From NCBI RefSeq assembly GCF_018403265.1, contig NZ_BOSI01000001.1:682001-746000 (forward strand): DNA of 64,000 bases, in the 5' to 3' direction. The DNA comes from Paenibacillus sp. J31TS4. GTDB lineage: Bacteria; Bacillota; Bacilli; Paenibacillales; NBRC-103111. Position 1 is the stretch's first letter, and every line of letters starts with the position of its first letter. Positions 1 through 8,743 of this stretch are shown here, in pieces. Position numbers and translations under genes: made by a program. Below the pieces are notes generated by a model. It was not told where the DNA came from, did no database searches, and worked only from the letters and a program-made list of their open reading frames with translations.

Positions 1-921
1 GCGAACCTCCAGCTTCGACGGATGCACGTTGACGTCAACGAGGCCAGGGTCCATCTCTACATGAAGGACGACCAGCGGGTACCGGTTGATCGGCAGCAGC
101 GTGTGATACCCTTTGAGCACCGCCTGCGTCAAGCCGTAATGGCGGACATACCGGCCGTTGACGATGACGGAGATGCCGAGCCGATTCGAACGGGTGAGCT
201 CCGGCTTGGAGATGTAGCCGTTCATCTTGTAGTCAGGGTCCTCGGCGGATATCGGAAGCATTTGCTTGGCTGCGGACGTGCCGTATACGGCCGCCACCAC
301 CTGCAGCAAATCTCCGTTGCCCAGCGTCCTCAGCAAAAGATGCTCGTTGTGCGTAAGCGAGAACGCAATCTCCGGATGCGCCAGCGCGAGACGGTACAAG
401 TAATCCGAGATGTGGCCGAGCTCCGTCTGAATGGTCTTGAGGTATTTCAGCCGGGCCGGTGTATTGTAGAACAGCTCGTCCACCCGAATATCCGTCCCCC
501 GGGAAGCCGCGCTATCCCCGAAGCTCTTCTCCGTACCGCCTTCCAGAACCAGGCGGGAGCCGAGTCCCGATCCATCCGTCGACGTCGTGCACGTTACCTT
601 GGCCACCGCGGCGATACTCGGCAGCGCCTCTCCCCGGAAGCCAAGCGTCGCTATGCGAAACAAATCCTTGCCGCTAGCGAGCTTGCTCGTCGCATGCCGC
701 AGGAAAGCGGTTCGCAGATCGTCCCGTTCGATACCCGAGCCGTTGTCCGCCACCCGAATCGACTGAATGCCGCCTTCCTGCAGCTCGACGTCGATCCGGG
801 TGCTGCCCGCGTCTATGCTGTTCTCCACCAGCTCCTTGACGACGGAGGAGGGTCTCTCCACCACTTCCCCCGCGGCGATCTGGTTGGCGATATGATCATC
901 GAGGATGCGAATCGTAGCCAT
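1..921 (-). CDS. mutL: DNA mismatch repair protein MutL, N-terminal part (cut by window start)
   Basis: MutL is the GHKL ATPase that links MutS mismatch recognition to strand excision. The reverse strand reads in frame for 307 codons from ATG at 921 and runs off the left edge, so the C-terminal endonuclease/dimerisation part is missing. Visible motifs are the N-terminal IANQIAAGEV block, the ATP-binding VENSIDAG and DNGSGI motifs, GFRGEAL, and the NTPAR block; the last readable residues are the DVNVHPSK motif. The ATG follows a purine-rich stretch (GGAAGGGAGAGA). It lies 53 nt downstream of the S41 peptidase stop and is probably cotranscribed with it and mutS. Family assignment is certain; only completeness is limited. 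Confidence 0.97.
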   Translation of the reverse strand, partial: MATIRILDDHIANQIAAGEVVERPSSVVKELVENSIDAGSTRIDVELQEGGIQSIRVADNGSGIERDDLRTAFLRHATSKLASGKDLFRIATLGFRGEALPSIAAVAKVTCTTSTDGSGLGSRLVLEGGTEKSFGDSAASRGTDIRVDELFYNTPARLKYLKTIQTELGHISDYLYRLALAHPEIAFSLTHNEHLLLRTLGNGDLLQVVAAVYGTSAAKQMLPISAEDPDYKMNGYISKPELTRSNRLGISVIVNGRYVRHYGLTQAVLKGYHTLLPINRYPLVVLHVEMDPGLVDVNVHPSKLEVR

Positions 922-974
922 GGTCTCTCTCCCTTCCTGTCCTCTCTATCCGACTGATCCGTCTCCCATTGCCG

Positions 975-2486
975 CTAGCGGGGCAAGGACGCCTCCAGCG
1001 TCAGCTTGCCGCCGTCATCCGTCCACCGAAGTGCGGGAAACCGGTCCGCGAACGCCGACAGCTCGACCAGGGAGGTGCCCGCGATATTGATCAGCGTCTC
1101 TCCGGCCCGGAACCGCTCGGTCCGTCCCGCGGCCGTCACCTCGGCTGCCTGCTCCTGCTGCTGCCAGCTCACCGTACCGCCGATAAGCGCGGCGAGCACC
1201 CTCGTATGGACGTATACGCGGCCGTCCTCTCTTATGACCGGCACGATATCCTCTACCGGCTCCCCGTTCATGGTCAGCGCCATTCCCTGCTGATCAAGCC
1301 TCAGCACCGGCTCTCCCGCAAGCCGCAGAGCGGCTGCCAGCTGGGCGGCACCGCCGTCCACCTCGATGTCGGGCGCTAGGCCGATCCGGTTCACCTGGCG
1401 GTTCAGCGGGGTGTAGTATTCTTCCATCGTCACCTTGATCGCGCCGCCGCCGGACAGCTCGAACGTAGACTGCACGCTTCCCTTGCCGTAGGTGCGCATG
1501 CCAACAACCGTCGCTTTGCCGTAATCTTGCAGCGCCCCCGCCAGCACCTCCGAGGAGCTGGCGCTGTTCTCGTTCACGAGAACGACGACGGGGATCGCCT
1601 GCTCTTGTCCGCCGCTGATGAGCACCGGGTCGTCGCTGCCGTCCCGGTTTCTCGTATGAATCAGAATGCCGTCCTTGACGAACAGCTTGGCAATATTCTG
1701 AGCCGTCTCAAGAATCCCGCCGGGATTGTTCCTCAAATCCACGATGAGCGACTGGACGCCCCGCTCCTTCAGCGTCTTCAGCTCGGCCGCGAACGCCTCG
1801 TCGGCATCCGAGGTGAACGTATCGATCTTTAGGTAGCCGGTTTGGCCGAGCATCCGGCCGGTGACGGCCGGGATCTGGACCTTCCGAACGATAAGCGGCA
1901 CGTCCAGCCGGGCGCCGTCCCGTTCGACCGTGACGGTCACGCCCGCGTTCTCCCGCTTTGGGAACAGCGCGCTTAGCTCGGACGCCTTGCTGGAAGCGGC
2001 GGATTGTCCGTTCACCGCAAGAACCTGGTCGCCGGGAAGCAGGCCCGCTTGTTCGGCGGGTGTCCCCGGAAAGGTGCGGACGATCACAATGCCGGAGTCG
2101 GTATCCTCCAGCTGGATGCCCACGCCGACATATGCTTGCTCGAGGCTGTACTGGAACGTCTTCCATTCCTCAGGCGTCATATAAGTCGTGTACGGATCGT
2201 TCAGTTGTTCGATCATTGCCCGGATACCGCTGTCCGACAGGACACGGCTGTCCGTGCCGCTGACATGGTACCGGCCCAGCACGTCAAACACTTCGTACAG
2301 CCGGATGCCGCTGTTGTCCAGCCCGTCAGACGCCTCGGCGGCCATCGCCGCAGTAGGGAGAAGCAGGGCGGCGGACAAGACTGCCGCAAGGACACCCTTA
2401 ATCGGTTGACGGCTGTTTCTGCCGCCGGCTTCTCCTTTCCGGCTTTTCATGCCGGACCGCAAAAAGCAGGATGCTGCCTTTGCCAC
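975..2486 (-). CDS. Secreted S41 family C-terminal processing peptidase with PDZ and stalk-like C-terminal domain
   Basis: This 503-residue protein has a hydrophobic signal segment at about residues 30-49 ending in AMAA, a PDZ domain (about 115-200), and an S41 protease core (about 205-378). Residues S310 (in NENSASSSE), K335 (TYGKGS) and Q339 match the Ser-Lys-Gln triad of B. subtilis CtpB by spacing. The last 110 residues resemble a copper-amine-oxidase-like 'stalk' domain that may bind the cell wall. The start is GTG at 2486, since GGAGGAGG sits about 8 nt upstream; the internal ATG at 2450 has no ribosome site. It lies between mutS (30 nt gap) and mutL (53 nt gap), an unrelated function inside the repair operon. 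The substrate is unknown; signalling or sporulation roles like those of CtpB are inference. Confidence 0.9.
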   Translation of the reverse strand: MAKAASCFLRSGMKSRKGEAGGRNSRQPIKGVLAAVLSAALLLPTAAMAAEASDGLDNSGIRLYEVFDVLGRYHVSGTDSRVLSDSGIRAMIEQLNDPYTTYMTPEEWKTFQYSLEQAYVGVGIQLEDTDSGIVIVRTFPGTPAEQAGLLPGDQVLAVNGQSAASSKASELSALFPKRENAGVTVTVERDGARLDVPLIVRKVQIPAVTGRMLGQTGYLKIDTFTSDADEAFAAELKTLKERGVQSLIVDLRNNPGGILETAQNIAKLFVKDGILIHTRNRDGSDDPVLISGGQEQAIPVVVLVNENSASSSEVLAGALQDYGKATVVGMRTYGKGSVQSTFELSGGGAIKVTMEEYYTPLNRQVNRIGLAPDIEVDGGAAQLAAALRLAGEPVLRLDQQGMALTMNGEPVEDIVPVIREDGRVYVHTRVLAALIGGTVSWQQQEQAAEVTAAGRTERFRAGETLINIAGTSLVELSAFADRFPALRWTDDGGKLTLEASLPR

Positions 2487-2516
2487 CTTGGTTCCTCCTC
2501 CGTCAGGAAGCAGCCG

Positions 2517-5312
2517 TCAAGCCTGCTGCTTCAGTTCATGCAAGAAATTCAGCGCCTGCAAGGGCGTCATATTGATCAGATCCGCCTGCCGGATGCGTGC
2601 GGCCAGCAGGTCCTCCTTGGTCGGCGCGTGCTTGTCGGGCCGGGCCTTCTTGGCCGGCTCCGGAAACAAACTGAGCTGAACGGCCGCGGACGACGCGTCA
2701 TCTGGTACGGAGCCGCTTCGGGAAAGAGTGTCCGCCTTCTGCGGCGCCTCGCCCGTCTCCGCCACCCGGCCCGCTTCCGACGCCGGGCCGATGCCTTCCG
2801 CGTCCGCCGCATATCGGACAGTCTGCCGCTCCTGGCCTACAGATTCGGGCGCTTGCGCCGCATCTCCGGCCGCTGCCGCTTCTCTAGCTCCCGGACTTCC
2901 CCCGGCGGCTCGCGCCTCATAGGAGCTGAGCAGCGCATACGAGCGGTCGATCACCTCGCCTGGAAGGCCCGCAATCTGGGCGCAGTAGATCCCGTAGCTC
3001 GTGCTGGCCGCTCCACTCACCAGCTTACGCAGGAAGGTCACCTGCTGGCCGCTCTCCTTGACGGCCATGCAGTGATTGCGCAGGCGGCCGAGGCTGTCCT
3101 CGAGGTGCGCCAGCTCGTGAAAGTGGGTCGAGACCAGCGTCTTGCAGCCGACCCGGTCATGCAGATATTCGATCACCGCCTGGGCGATCGCCATCCCTTC
3201 GCCCGTGGAGGTGCCTCGTCCCAGCTCATCGATGATGACGAGGCTGTCGACCGTCGCCTTCTCGGTCATGACCCGGATGTCCATCATCTCGACCATGAAC
3301 GTACTCTGTCCGCCGATCAGATCGTCGGCCGCCCCGATTCGGGTGAAGATCCGGTCGACGAGAGGGATGCGGGCTTCCGCCGCCGGCACGAAGCAGCCGA
3401 TCTGGGCCATGATGACGATCATGGCGACCTGACGCATGTAGGTGCTCTTGCCCGCCATGTTCGGTCCGGTTATGAGCATGATGCGGTTGTCGTCCCGGTC
3501 CATCGCCGTGTCGTTGGCCACGAACGAACGGGCATCCATCATCGCTTCGACGACCGGATGTCGGCCTTCCCGAATCGAGAGGCCGCCGCCCTTGTCAGCC
3601 AGCTCCGGCTTCGTGTAACGCTGGTCCGCGCTTACGGAAGCAAGCGACTGGTAGACGTCAATTTCGGCGATGCAGGCCGCCAGCGACTGCAGGCGGTCCA
3701 TCTGCGCCGCCACCCGCTCCCTCAGCTGCTGGAACAGCTCGTATTCGATGAGCAGCATCTTGTCCTGCGCTTCGAGAATGAGCGCTTCCTTCTCCATGAG
3801 CTCGGGCGTAATAAAGCGCTCCGCGTTCGCCAGCGTCTGCTTGCGTTCATATCGCCCCGGCGGCAGGGAGGCCAGATTCGCCCGAGTCACTTCTATGTAG
3901 TAGCCGAACACCTTGTTGTACCCGATCTTCAGCGATTTGACTCCGGTCTTCTCTCGTTCGGCCCGCTCAAGCTCGGCGATCCAGCGCTTGCCGTTCCGGT
4001 CCGCTTCCTTGAGCTGGTCCAGATGCTCGTGATAGCCGTCCCGGATCATCCCGCCGTCGCGCACCGAAACCGGCGGGTCGTCGGCGATCGCTTCCTCGAT
4101 CCATTCCCGGATGTCCTGGCAGGCGTCCGCGGACGCCGCTACCCCTGCCAGCGTCGCGGAGCCGGACTCGGCGCAGGCGTCAAGCAGATCGGGAACCTGA
4201 CGGAGCGACAGCTTGAGTGCCAGCAGATCCCGCGCGTTCGCGTTGCCGTAGCTGATCCGCCCGACCAGACGCTCCAAATCGTAGATCTCCTTCAGCCGAC
4301 CGCGCAGATCCTCCCGGACAATGAACTGGTTGTAAAGCGTCTCGACCGCTTCCAGCCTCGCTTCGATCCTCTCTCTGCTGAGAAGCGGCTTCTCCAGCCA
4401 GCGGCGAAGCAGCCGGCCCCCCATCGACGTGGCCGTCCGGTCCAGCAGCCAGAGCAGAGAGCCTTTTTTCGCCCGGTCCCGCACCGTCTCCACCAGCTCG
4501 AGATTGCGCCGGGTGAACGGATCGAGAATCAAATATTGATTCGGCGTGTACCGGCGGATTCTCGTCATATGGCCAAGTGAGCGCTTCTGCGTCTCCGCGA
4601 GATAGGCCATCAGCATGGCCGCCGCCCGCAGCTCGCTCTCGTCCAAACCACTCAGCTGATCGGCCGAAAAATAGGTCTCCGCAGCCGATGCAGGTGCTTC
4701 GGGACGCTCGGTCATCAGCGTCGCGCGGCCGGACAGCTTGCCCGCCTCGCGGGCAAGCTCGAGACCCGGCGCAGCGCCGATAAGCTCCGAAGGGACATAC
4801 ACGCCCAGCTCGTCCGCCAGCCGGTCGGACGCCGCCTCCATTGCGGTGACGTACAGCTCGCCGGTCGAAATGTCGCAGACGGCAAAGCCCGCCGACGCCC
4901 CGCTGACACTGAAGGAGGCGATATAGTTGTTCGCCGATTCGTGCAGCAGCTTGCCCTCCATGAGCGTGCCGGGCGTCACGATCCGTACGATCTCGCGCTT
5001 CACGATACCTTTGGCCGCCGCCGGGTCCTCCACCTGCTCACAGATGGCGACCTTATACCCTTTTTCTATCAATCTAGCTATGTATCCTTCCGCCGCGTGG
5101 TAGGGAACGCCGCACATCGGAATCCGTTCCTCGGCGCCGCCGCCCCTTCCAGTCAGGGTCAGCTCCAGCTCGCGGGAGGCCGTCACCGCGTCTTCGAAAA
5201 ACATTTCATAGAAGTCGCCCAGACGGAAAAACAAGAGGGCGTCGGAGACGCCTTCCTTAATCGTCAAATATTGTTCCATCATCGGTGTATATTTTACTGT
5301 CATTGTCTTCAT
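2517..5312 (-). CDS. mutS: DNA mismatch repair protein MutS
   Basis: MutS recognises mispaired bases and recruits MutL. The N-terminal mismatch-binding domain carries the Phe-x-Glu motif (DFYEMF, near residue 36). The C-terminal ABC-type ATPase has Walker A (GPNMAGKST) and Walker B (VIIDELGRGTS). Between the ATPase and the C-terminal helix-turn-helix lies a long Ala/Glu-rich linker containing QLSLF, which fits a beta-clamp binding motif. Length, about 931 residues, is somewhat above the usual 850-870 because of this linker. The start is uncertain: TTG at 5315, ATG at 5312 and ATG at 5303 are in frame, and the only G-rich site (GGGGG) lies just upstream; 5312 is chosen. It heads a mutS-peptidase-mutL run on this strand. 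Confidence 0.97.
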   Translation of the reverse strand: MKTMTVKYTPMMEQYLTIKEGVSDALLFFRLGDFYEMFFEDAVTASRELELTLTGRGGGAEERIPMCGVPYHAAEGYIARLIEKGYKVAICEQVEDPAAAKGIVKREIVRIVTPGTLMEGKLLHESANNYIASFSVSGASAGFAVCDISTGELYVTAMEAASDRLADELGVYVPSELIGAAPGLELAREAGKLSGRATLMTERPEAPASAAETYFSADQLSGLDESELRAAAMLMAYLAETQKRSLGHMTRIRRYTPNQYLILDPFTRRNLELVETVRDRAKKGSLLWLLDRTATSMGGRLLRRWLEKPLLSRERIEARLEAVETLYNQFIVREDLRGRLKEIYDLERLVGRISYGNANARDLLALKLSLRQVPDLLDACAESGSATLAGVAASADACQDIREWIEEAIADDPPVSVRDGGMIRDGYHEHLDQLKEADRNGKRWIAELERAEREKTGVKSLKIGYNKVFGYYIEVTRANLASLPPGRYERKQTLANAERFITPELMEKEALILEAQDKMLLIEYELFQQLRERVAAQMDRLQSLAACIAEIDVYQSLASVSADQRYTKPELADKGGGLSIREGRHPVVEAMMDARSFVANDTAMDRDDNRIMLITGPNMAGKSTYMRQVAMIVIMAQIGCFVPAAEARIPLVDRIFTRIGAADDLIGGQSTFMVEMMDIRVMTEKATVDSLVIIDELGRGTSTGEGMAIAQAVIEYLHDRVGCKTLVSTHFHELAHLEDSLGRLRNHCMAVKESGQQVTFLRKLVSGAASTSYGIYCAQIAGLPGEVIDRSYALLSSYEARAAGGSPGAREAAAAGDAAQAPESVGQERQTVRYAADAEGIGPASEAGRVAETGEAPQKADTLSRSGSVPDDASSAAVQLSLFPEPAKKARPDKHAPTKEDLLAARIRQADLINMTPLQALNFLHELKQQA

Positions 5313-5346
5313 CAAACCCCCAAACGCGCAAAAACGTGCTTCTCCA

Positions 5347-6831
5347 TTATAACACGAAAGGGGGGGAGGCTCCCGTTTTTTCGGACGGGCTTTCCCGGTT
5401 GTGCATCACACCGGCGGCCGGCACGGCGGTCAGCCCCCAGGCCGGCTTCACGTCGCGGCTTTCCTCCCAGTCATCTCCAGCGAGCGTCCTGCTTTCCAGC
5501 GCCTGCAGGTCCTTGCGGCAAGCGGCATACGTCTCCGTTCTCCGGATCTCCTCCCATATCCGTGCAACGGCTGGGCGCAGCGCTTCCTTGTCGATCGTGT
5601 AGAACGCTCTTTGCATCTCCTCCTCCGCGAGCGGCCGCCACGACAGCTCCCGCTCGTGACGCGCCAGACAGTACACCAGGCAGAGGACGCCGGCCGCTAG
5701 CCCGGGCGATTCCAGCCAGCTCGGCAGCGACCGGTACTCAAACCCGCCGTGCCCCTTGCGTCTAAAATCCCCCAGAATGCCGTATCTCGGCCTCCGCTTA
5801 GGTCCGGATGCCGATTCGAGCATGACGAGCGGCAGTGCTGCGTAGTTGTCCAGCACGCGGAGCAGCCGGCTGGTCAGCGGAATCCCGCTCAGATGGACGT
5901 GGCCGCCGAGCGGCACGCCCGGCACCGGCATGCTGCCCGCCAGCCAGAGCAGCGACCGGTCGGGAATAAGCCGATCCGCTTCGCGCATGGACCGGCCGAT
6001 CCGCGCCGCGAGCCGGTGCGGGTCGGCCGCCGGCTCCGGCCTAAGCTCGACGAGCGGATGGATGAGCCGGTGTCCGGACTGCACGACCGCGTCGCAGCCG
6101 ACGCCCCCTTGCTTCTCCAGAAACTTGGCCGCGTTCGCCACTTTGCCGTCCGGGCGCAGGAGCAGAAATTCCGGATCGGCTCCGAGCAGCAGACTCCGGT
6201 CGGCGGCCTCCTCCCGCTCTCGCTCGCGCTCCTCCGCGAACCTGTCGATTGCATCGGCATACAGAACGGCGAGCTCGGCGTTCAGCTTCGGGCACGGCCT
6301 GATCTCGCGAACGATCGTGTGCCCGTCCACCGTAGCCGCCACTCCGACCAGAGCGAAGTCCAGACCGAGTGCGTACGCCGCCTTGACCGCCTCCCGGGCC
6401 GCCCGGCGCGCGTGGAAGCCCCGCTCACCAGGAGCCAGGCGGCGGTAAGCGCCGGCCTGCTCGCCCGTCCCTCTTTGAATAAGCGGCTGGGTGTTCTTCC
6501 GCTCGTAGATCGCCAGCGTCTCGAGATGAAAGACGGGGATCCAGTATTCCCAAGGATAGACCCCCCGGCGGGCGCCCGGCATCTTGCCGTGAGAAGCCTC
6601 GGTTTTGATGCCGCCGAGCCGCAGCAGCCGTTCCCGGGCCGAGATATCCAGGCAGCGGCGCACCGCATCCCTCGGGTTCAACGTCCAGACACCTGGGGGA
6701 TCCGCCGCCTCCGTCCCCCACCGAAGCACCCATTCCGTCCCTTGCGGCGCCAGCGTTCCCGCGGGCACGGTCAGCCTCTCCAAGAGCCGCGCCGCTTCCG
6801 GCTCGCGGGCATGCAGCACAAATCCTGCCAT
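5347..6831 (-). CDS. Putative amidoligase (phiEco32-like COOH-NH2 ligase type 2) with N-terminal extension
   Basis: The C-terminal half (about residues 210-420) carries motifs typical of the glutamine-synthetase-fold COOH-NH2 ligases: GADPEFLL, ELRPEP, GGHVHLSG and YRSLPSWL, with acidic and His residues placed as expected for metal-ATP binding. The N-terminal 200 residues look like a separate alpha/beta domain; a stretch around residue 170 (HTIVREIRPCPKLN) recalls the end of ATP-grasp-like enzymes, but this is weak. ATG at 6831 is chosen because AGGAGG is 8 nt upstream; the upstream GTG at 6840 overlaps that site. It sits between mutS and cotE on the same strand, 174 nt downstream of cotE. 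Families of this kind are predicted to join amino acids to peptides; a spore-coat substrate is only an inference. Confidence 0.75.
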   Translation of the reverse strand: MAGFVLHAREPEAARLLERLTVPAGTLAPQGTEWVLRWGTEAADPPGVWTLNPRDAVRRCLDISARERLLRLGGIKTEASHGKMPGARRGVYPWEYWIPVFHLETLAIYERKNTQPLIQRGTGEQAGAYRRLAPGERGFHARRAAREAVKAAYALGLDFALVGVAATVDGHTIVREIRPCPKLNAELAVLYADAIDRFAEEREREREEAADRSLLLGADPEFLLLRPDGKVANAAKFLEKQGGVGCDAVVQSGHRLIHPLVELRPEPAADPHRLAARIGRSMREADRLIPDRSLLWLAGSMPVPGVPLGGHVHLSGIPLTSRLLRVLDNYAALPLVMLESASGPKRRPRYGILGDFRRKGHGGFEYRSLPSWLESPGLAAGVLCLVYCLARHERELSWRPLAEEEMQRAFYTIDKEALRPAVARIWEEIRRTETYAACRKDLQALESRTLAGDDWEESRDVKPAWGLTAVPAAGVMHNRESPSEKTGASPPFVL

Positions 6832-7005
6832 TCTCGGCACCTCCTCTATACGTGTAAGGCAACAGCCGCCTCTCCTCCCTGGGTGGCCGATGCCGCTCGG
6901 ACACCGGAGCAGAATACCCCGGATGAAGGTAGAGGCAAAAGAATAGAAAAAAAGAGGGCTCCCGCCCTCAGCAAACGCCGGCCCCCCTCATATCCTGCTA
7001 CTATC

Positions 7006-7572
7006 TCAGTTAAAGTCATCCTCAAGCAGGTTCGGATCGAGGTCCTCGTAATCTCCGTCGCCTGCGTCAAGGTCATAGGACTTGTCATTAAAGTCGCTGA
7101 TCCCGTCCGGATTGACCGCGACGCAAACCTTGGTTTCCGCCGTCATCTCGACCGCATACTCGCGCTCCACCCGCAGAACGACGCTGCGGCCGTCCGCCGA
7201 GATCCCCGCCTCTACGCAGTTCGGCTCCTGCGTGGAAGTGGCCGAGACTTCCGCCGTCGAGGATTTATGGTACTTGTCGACGAACGAAAGCGGGATGAGA
7301 TCGACGTACGACACCGTCTCCTTCGCCACGTCGGTTTTCGTATTCCGGTCATAGGAATACCAGATGTTCAAATCGTAAGTACCGACTACCTCGACGCCGT
7401 CCATCGCTTTGGCGGCCTCGTATTGGTTGTTAATAATCCACGCACCCAGGATGCTGGTTGGAGCATGAGACGGAGTTACGGTGTGGCTCACCTGACTGAA
7501 TTTACGTCCCTTGCCGCAGACCGCTTTCGTGATGATTTCGCGGAACTGGAGCTCTTTATTCTGAATCGACAT
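7006..7572 (-). CDS. cotE: Outer spore coat morphogenetic protein CotE
   Basis: CotE directs assembly of the outer spore coat around the forespore. The 188-residue product starts MSIQNKELQF and has the conserved CotE core (KAVCGKGRKFSQ, GAWIINNQYEA, YDLNIWYSY) followed by an acidic C-terminal tail rich in Asp/Glu. Length and layout match B. subtilis CotE (181 residues). ATG at 7572 follows GGAGGAGGTTGAAACG; the in-frame ATG at 7590 lies upstream of that ribosome site and is rejected. A sigma-E-like promoter sits about 35 nt upstream. This gene is the clearest evidence that the organism forms endospores. Confidence 0.95.
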   Translation of the reverse strand: MSIQNKELQFREIITKAVCGKGRKFSQVSHTVTPSHAPTSILGAWIINNQYEAAKAMDGVEVVGTYDLNIWYSYDRNTKTDVAKETVSYVDLIPLSFVDKYHKSSTAEVSATSTQEPNCVEAGISADGRSVVLRVEREYAVEMTAETKVCVAVNPDGISDFNDKSYDLDAGDGDYEDLDPNLLEDDFN

Positions 7573-7606
7573 CGTTTCAACCTCCTCCATACAATCATTC
7601 TTTTAA

Positions 7607-7636
7607 ATTGTATGCAGGACATTCGTCTAGAGTGAC
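7607..7636 (-). promoter_or_regulatory. Sigma-E-type promoter of cotE
   Basis: On the reverse strand GTCACTCT (7636-7629) is followed after 14 nt by CATACAAT (7614-7607), close to the mother-cell sigma-E consensus (GTCATATT, 13-15 nt, CATACAAT). It lies about 35 nt upstream of the cotE ATG. B. subtilis cotE is known to have a sigma-E promoter, so position and identity agree. No mapping data; the call rests on motif match. Confidence 0.65.
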
Positions 7637-7679
7637 AAGAATTTTCGGACAGATGCCCAGGGCCGCCGGCGGCCCCGGA

Positions 7680-8636
7680 TCAGCTCCGGCGCCGGATTGC
7701 GGTCTTGGACCGTTTGGCGATCGCCAGGTAGGCCTTGAGCTCTAGCATGAGCTGCAGCAAGGCGGAGCGCACCTCGAATTCTCCCCGTGTCACAGGCAGC
7801 GGCATCTCTTTGAATTGCCGCTCTAGTGCAAGGAGACGCTCCTCCACCTTGCCGCGGTAGCCCTCGGACTTCACGTCCTCGCTCAGCCCCTCGAACAGCG
7901 GAGCAATCTCCGCCGCGTGAGGGACCGTCTCGTAGGCTTGAGCGAGCAGCGCCAGCATCCTCTTGATCGAGTCCAGCTGTCTCCCTCTCATCGCATAGTA
8001 GGCTTCCCACGGCTCCTCTCTCCGGAACAGAGAGTTGTCGGCGGCGAGTCTGGCCGCTTCCCTGCCTTCCCGGATTACCGCCTCGGCTTCGAGCAGCTCC
8101 CGGCCGTCCCAGACCTGCTCCGGGTTGCGCAAATGGCCCGCCATTTGCCGGAAGATGCCGGACAAGCTCTCCTCCAGCCGGATCTTCCCCTCCTCGAGCC
8201 TGCGGTACGCTTTGGGCGTGTATGCCATATTGATAACCGTCGCGACGCCGAAGCCGATCAGGAGCAGGCCGAGCTCATTGCCGATCATGGCGATATCGGT
8301 TCGCCGGGCCGAGAAGAGATGAAGCATAATGACCGTGCTCGTGACGATGCCGTCCTGCAGACGAGCCTTGACGAGAATCGGGTAGAGGACAAGCAGGAAC
8401 AGTCCGATCCCCCAGATTTGGAAGCCGAAAACCCGGAATATCACGCAGGCGGCAACCAGCCCGGCGGCGGAAGCAAGGATCCGGATCGATGCGCTGGCCA
8501 GGCTTTTCTTCTTGGTGACGTCGATGCCGAGGATGGCGAGCAGGCCTGCCGAGAACGGAGTCAGCAGGCCTGCCCATTGGGCTATGTAGATGGCGGCTAG
8601 CGCGGCCGCCGCTGTTTTGACAATTCGGATTAGCAT
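7680..8636 (-). CDS. YqjA-like aromatic acid exporter family membrane protein (DUF939/ArAE_1)
   Basis: The N-terminal ~145 residues hold about five hydrophobic segments with the ArAE_1 pattern (IDVTKKKSL, ILVKARLQDGIV). The rest is a soluble helical domain of about 170 residues with many charged residues. Length (318) matches B. subtilis YqjA. The family is annotated by similarity to proton-driven exporters of aromatic acids such as E. coli AaeB, but function in Firmicutes is not established. ATG at 8636 begins MLIRIVKTAAAA. It is flanked by same-strand genes with no clear operon link: 107 nt to the ABC permease upstream and 107 nt to cotE downstream. Confidence 0.8.
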   Translation of the reverse strand: MLIRIVKTAAAALAAIYIAQWAGLLTPFSAGLLAILGIDVTKKKSLASASIRILASAAGLVAACVIFRVFGFQIWGIGLFLLVLYPILVKARLQDGIVTSTVIMLHLFSARRTDIAMIGNELGLLLIGFGVATVINMAYTPKAYRRLEEGKIRLEESLSGIFRQMAGHLRNPEQVWDGRELLEAEAVIREGREAARLAADNSLFRREEPWEAYYAMRGRQLDSIKRMLALLAQAYETVPHAAEIAPLFEGLSEDVKSEGYRGKVEERLLALERQFKEMPLPVTRGEFEVRSALLQLMLELKAYLAIAKRSKTAIRRRS

Positions 8637-8743
8637 ATCGGAATCACCGGTTTTCTCGCAAGATGGTGATTCCTATTGTACAACGCCGAGCGAGCCGCTG
8701 CCAAACATGGACCGGAAAGCGGGCAGTCGTCAGCGCCGGCTGG

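Noticed and set aside
22-957. Plus-strand ORF of 311 codons opposite the mismatch-repair gene
   Set aside because: It is the complementary reading of mutL; the reverse strand gives clear MutL motifs, and the plus frame has no ribosome site or family.
2004-4580. 858-codon plus-strand ORF
   Set aside because: Shadow of mutS and the S41 peptidase; Arg/His/Leu-rich composition, no start site and no domain.
5749-7635. 628-codon plus-strand ORF
   Set aside because: Opposite of the amidoligase and cotE; the reverse strand carries real motifs and ribosome sites.
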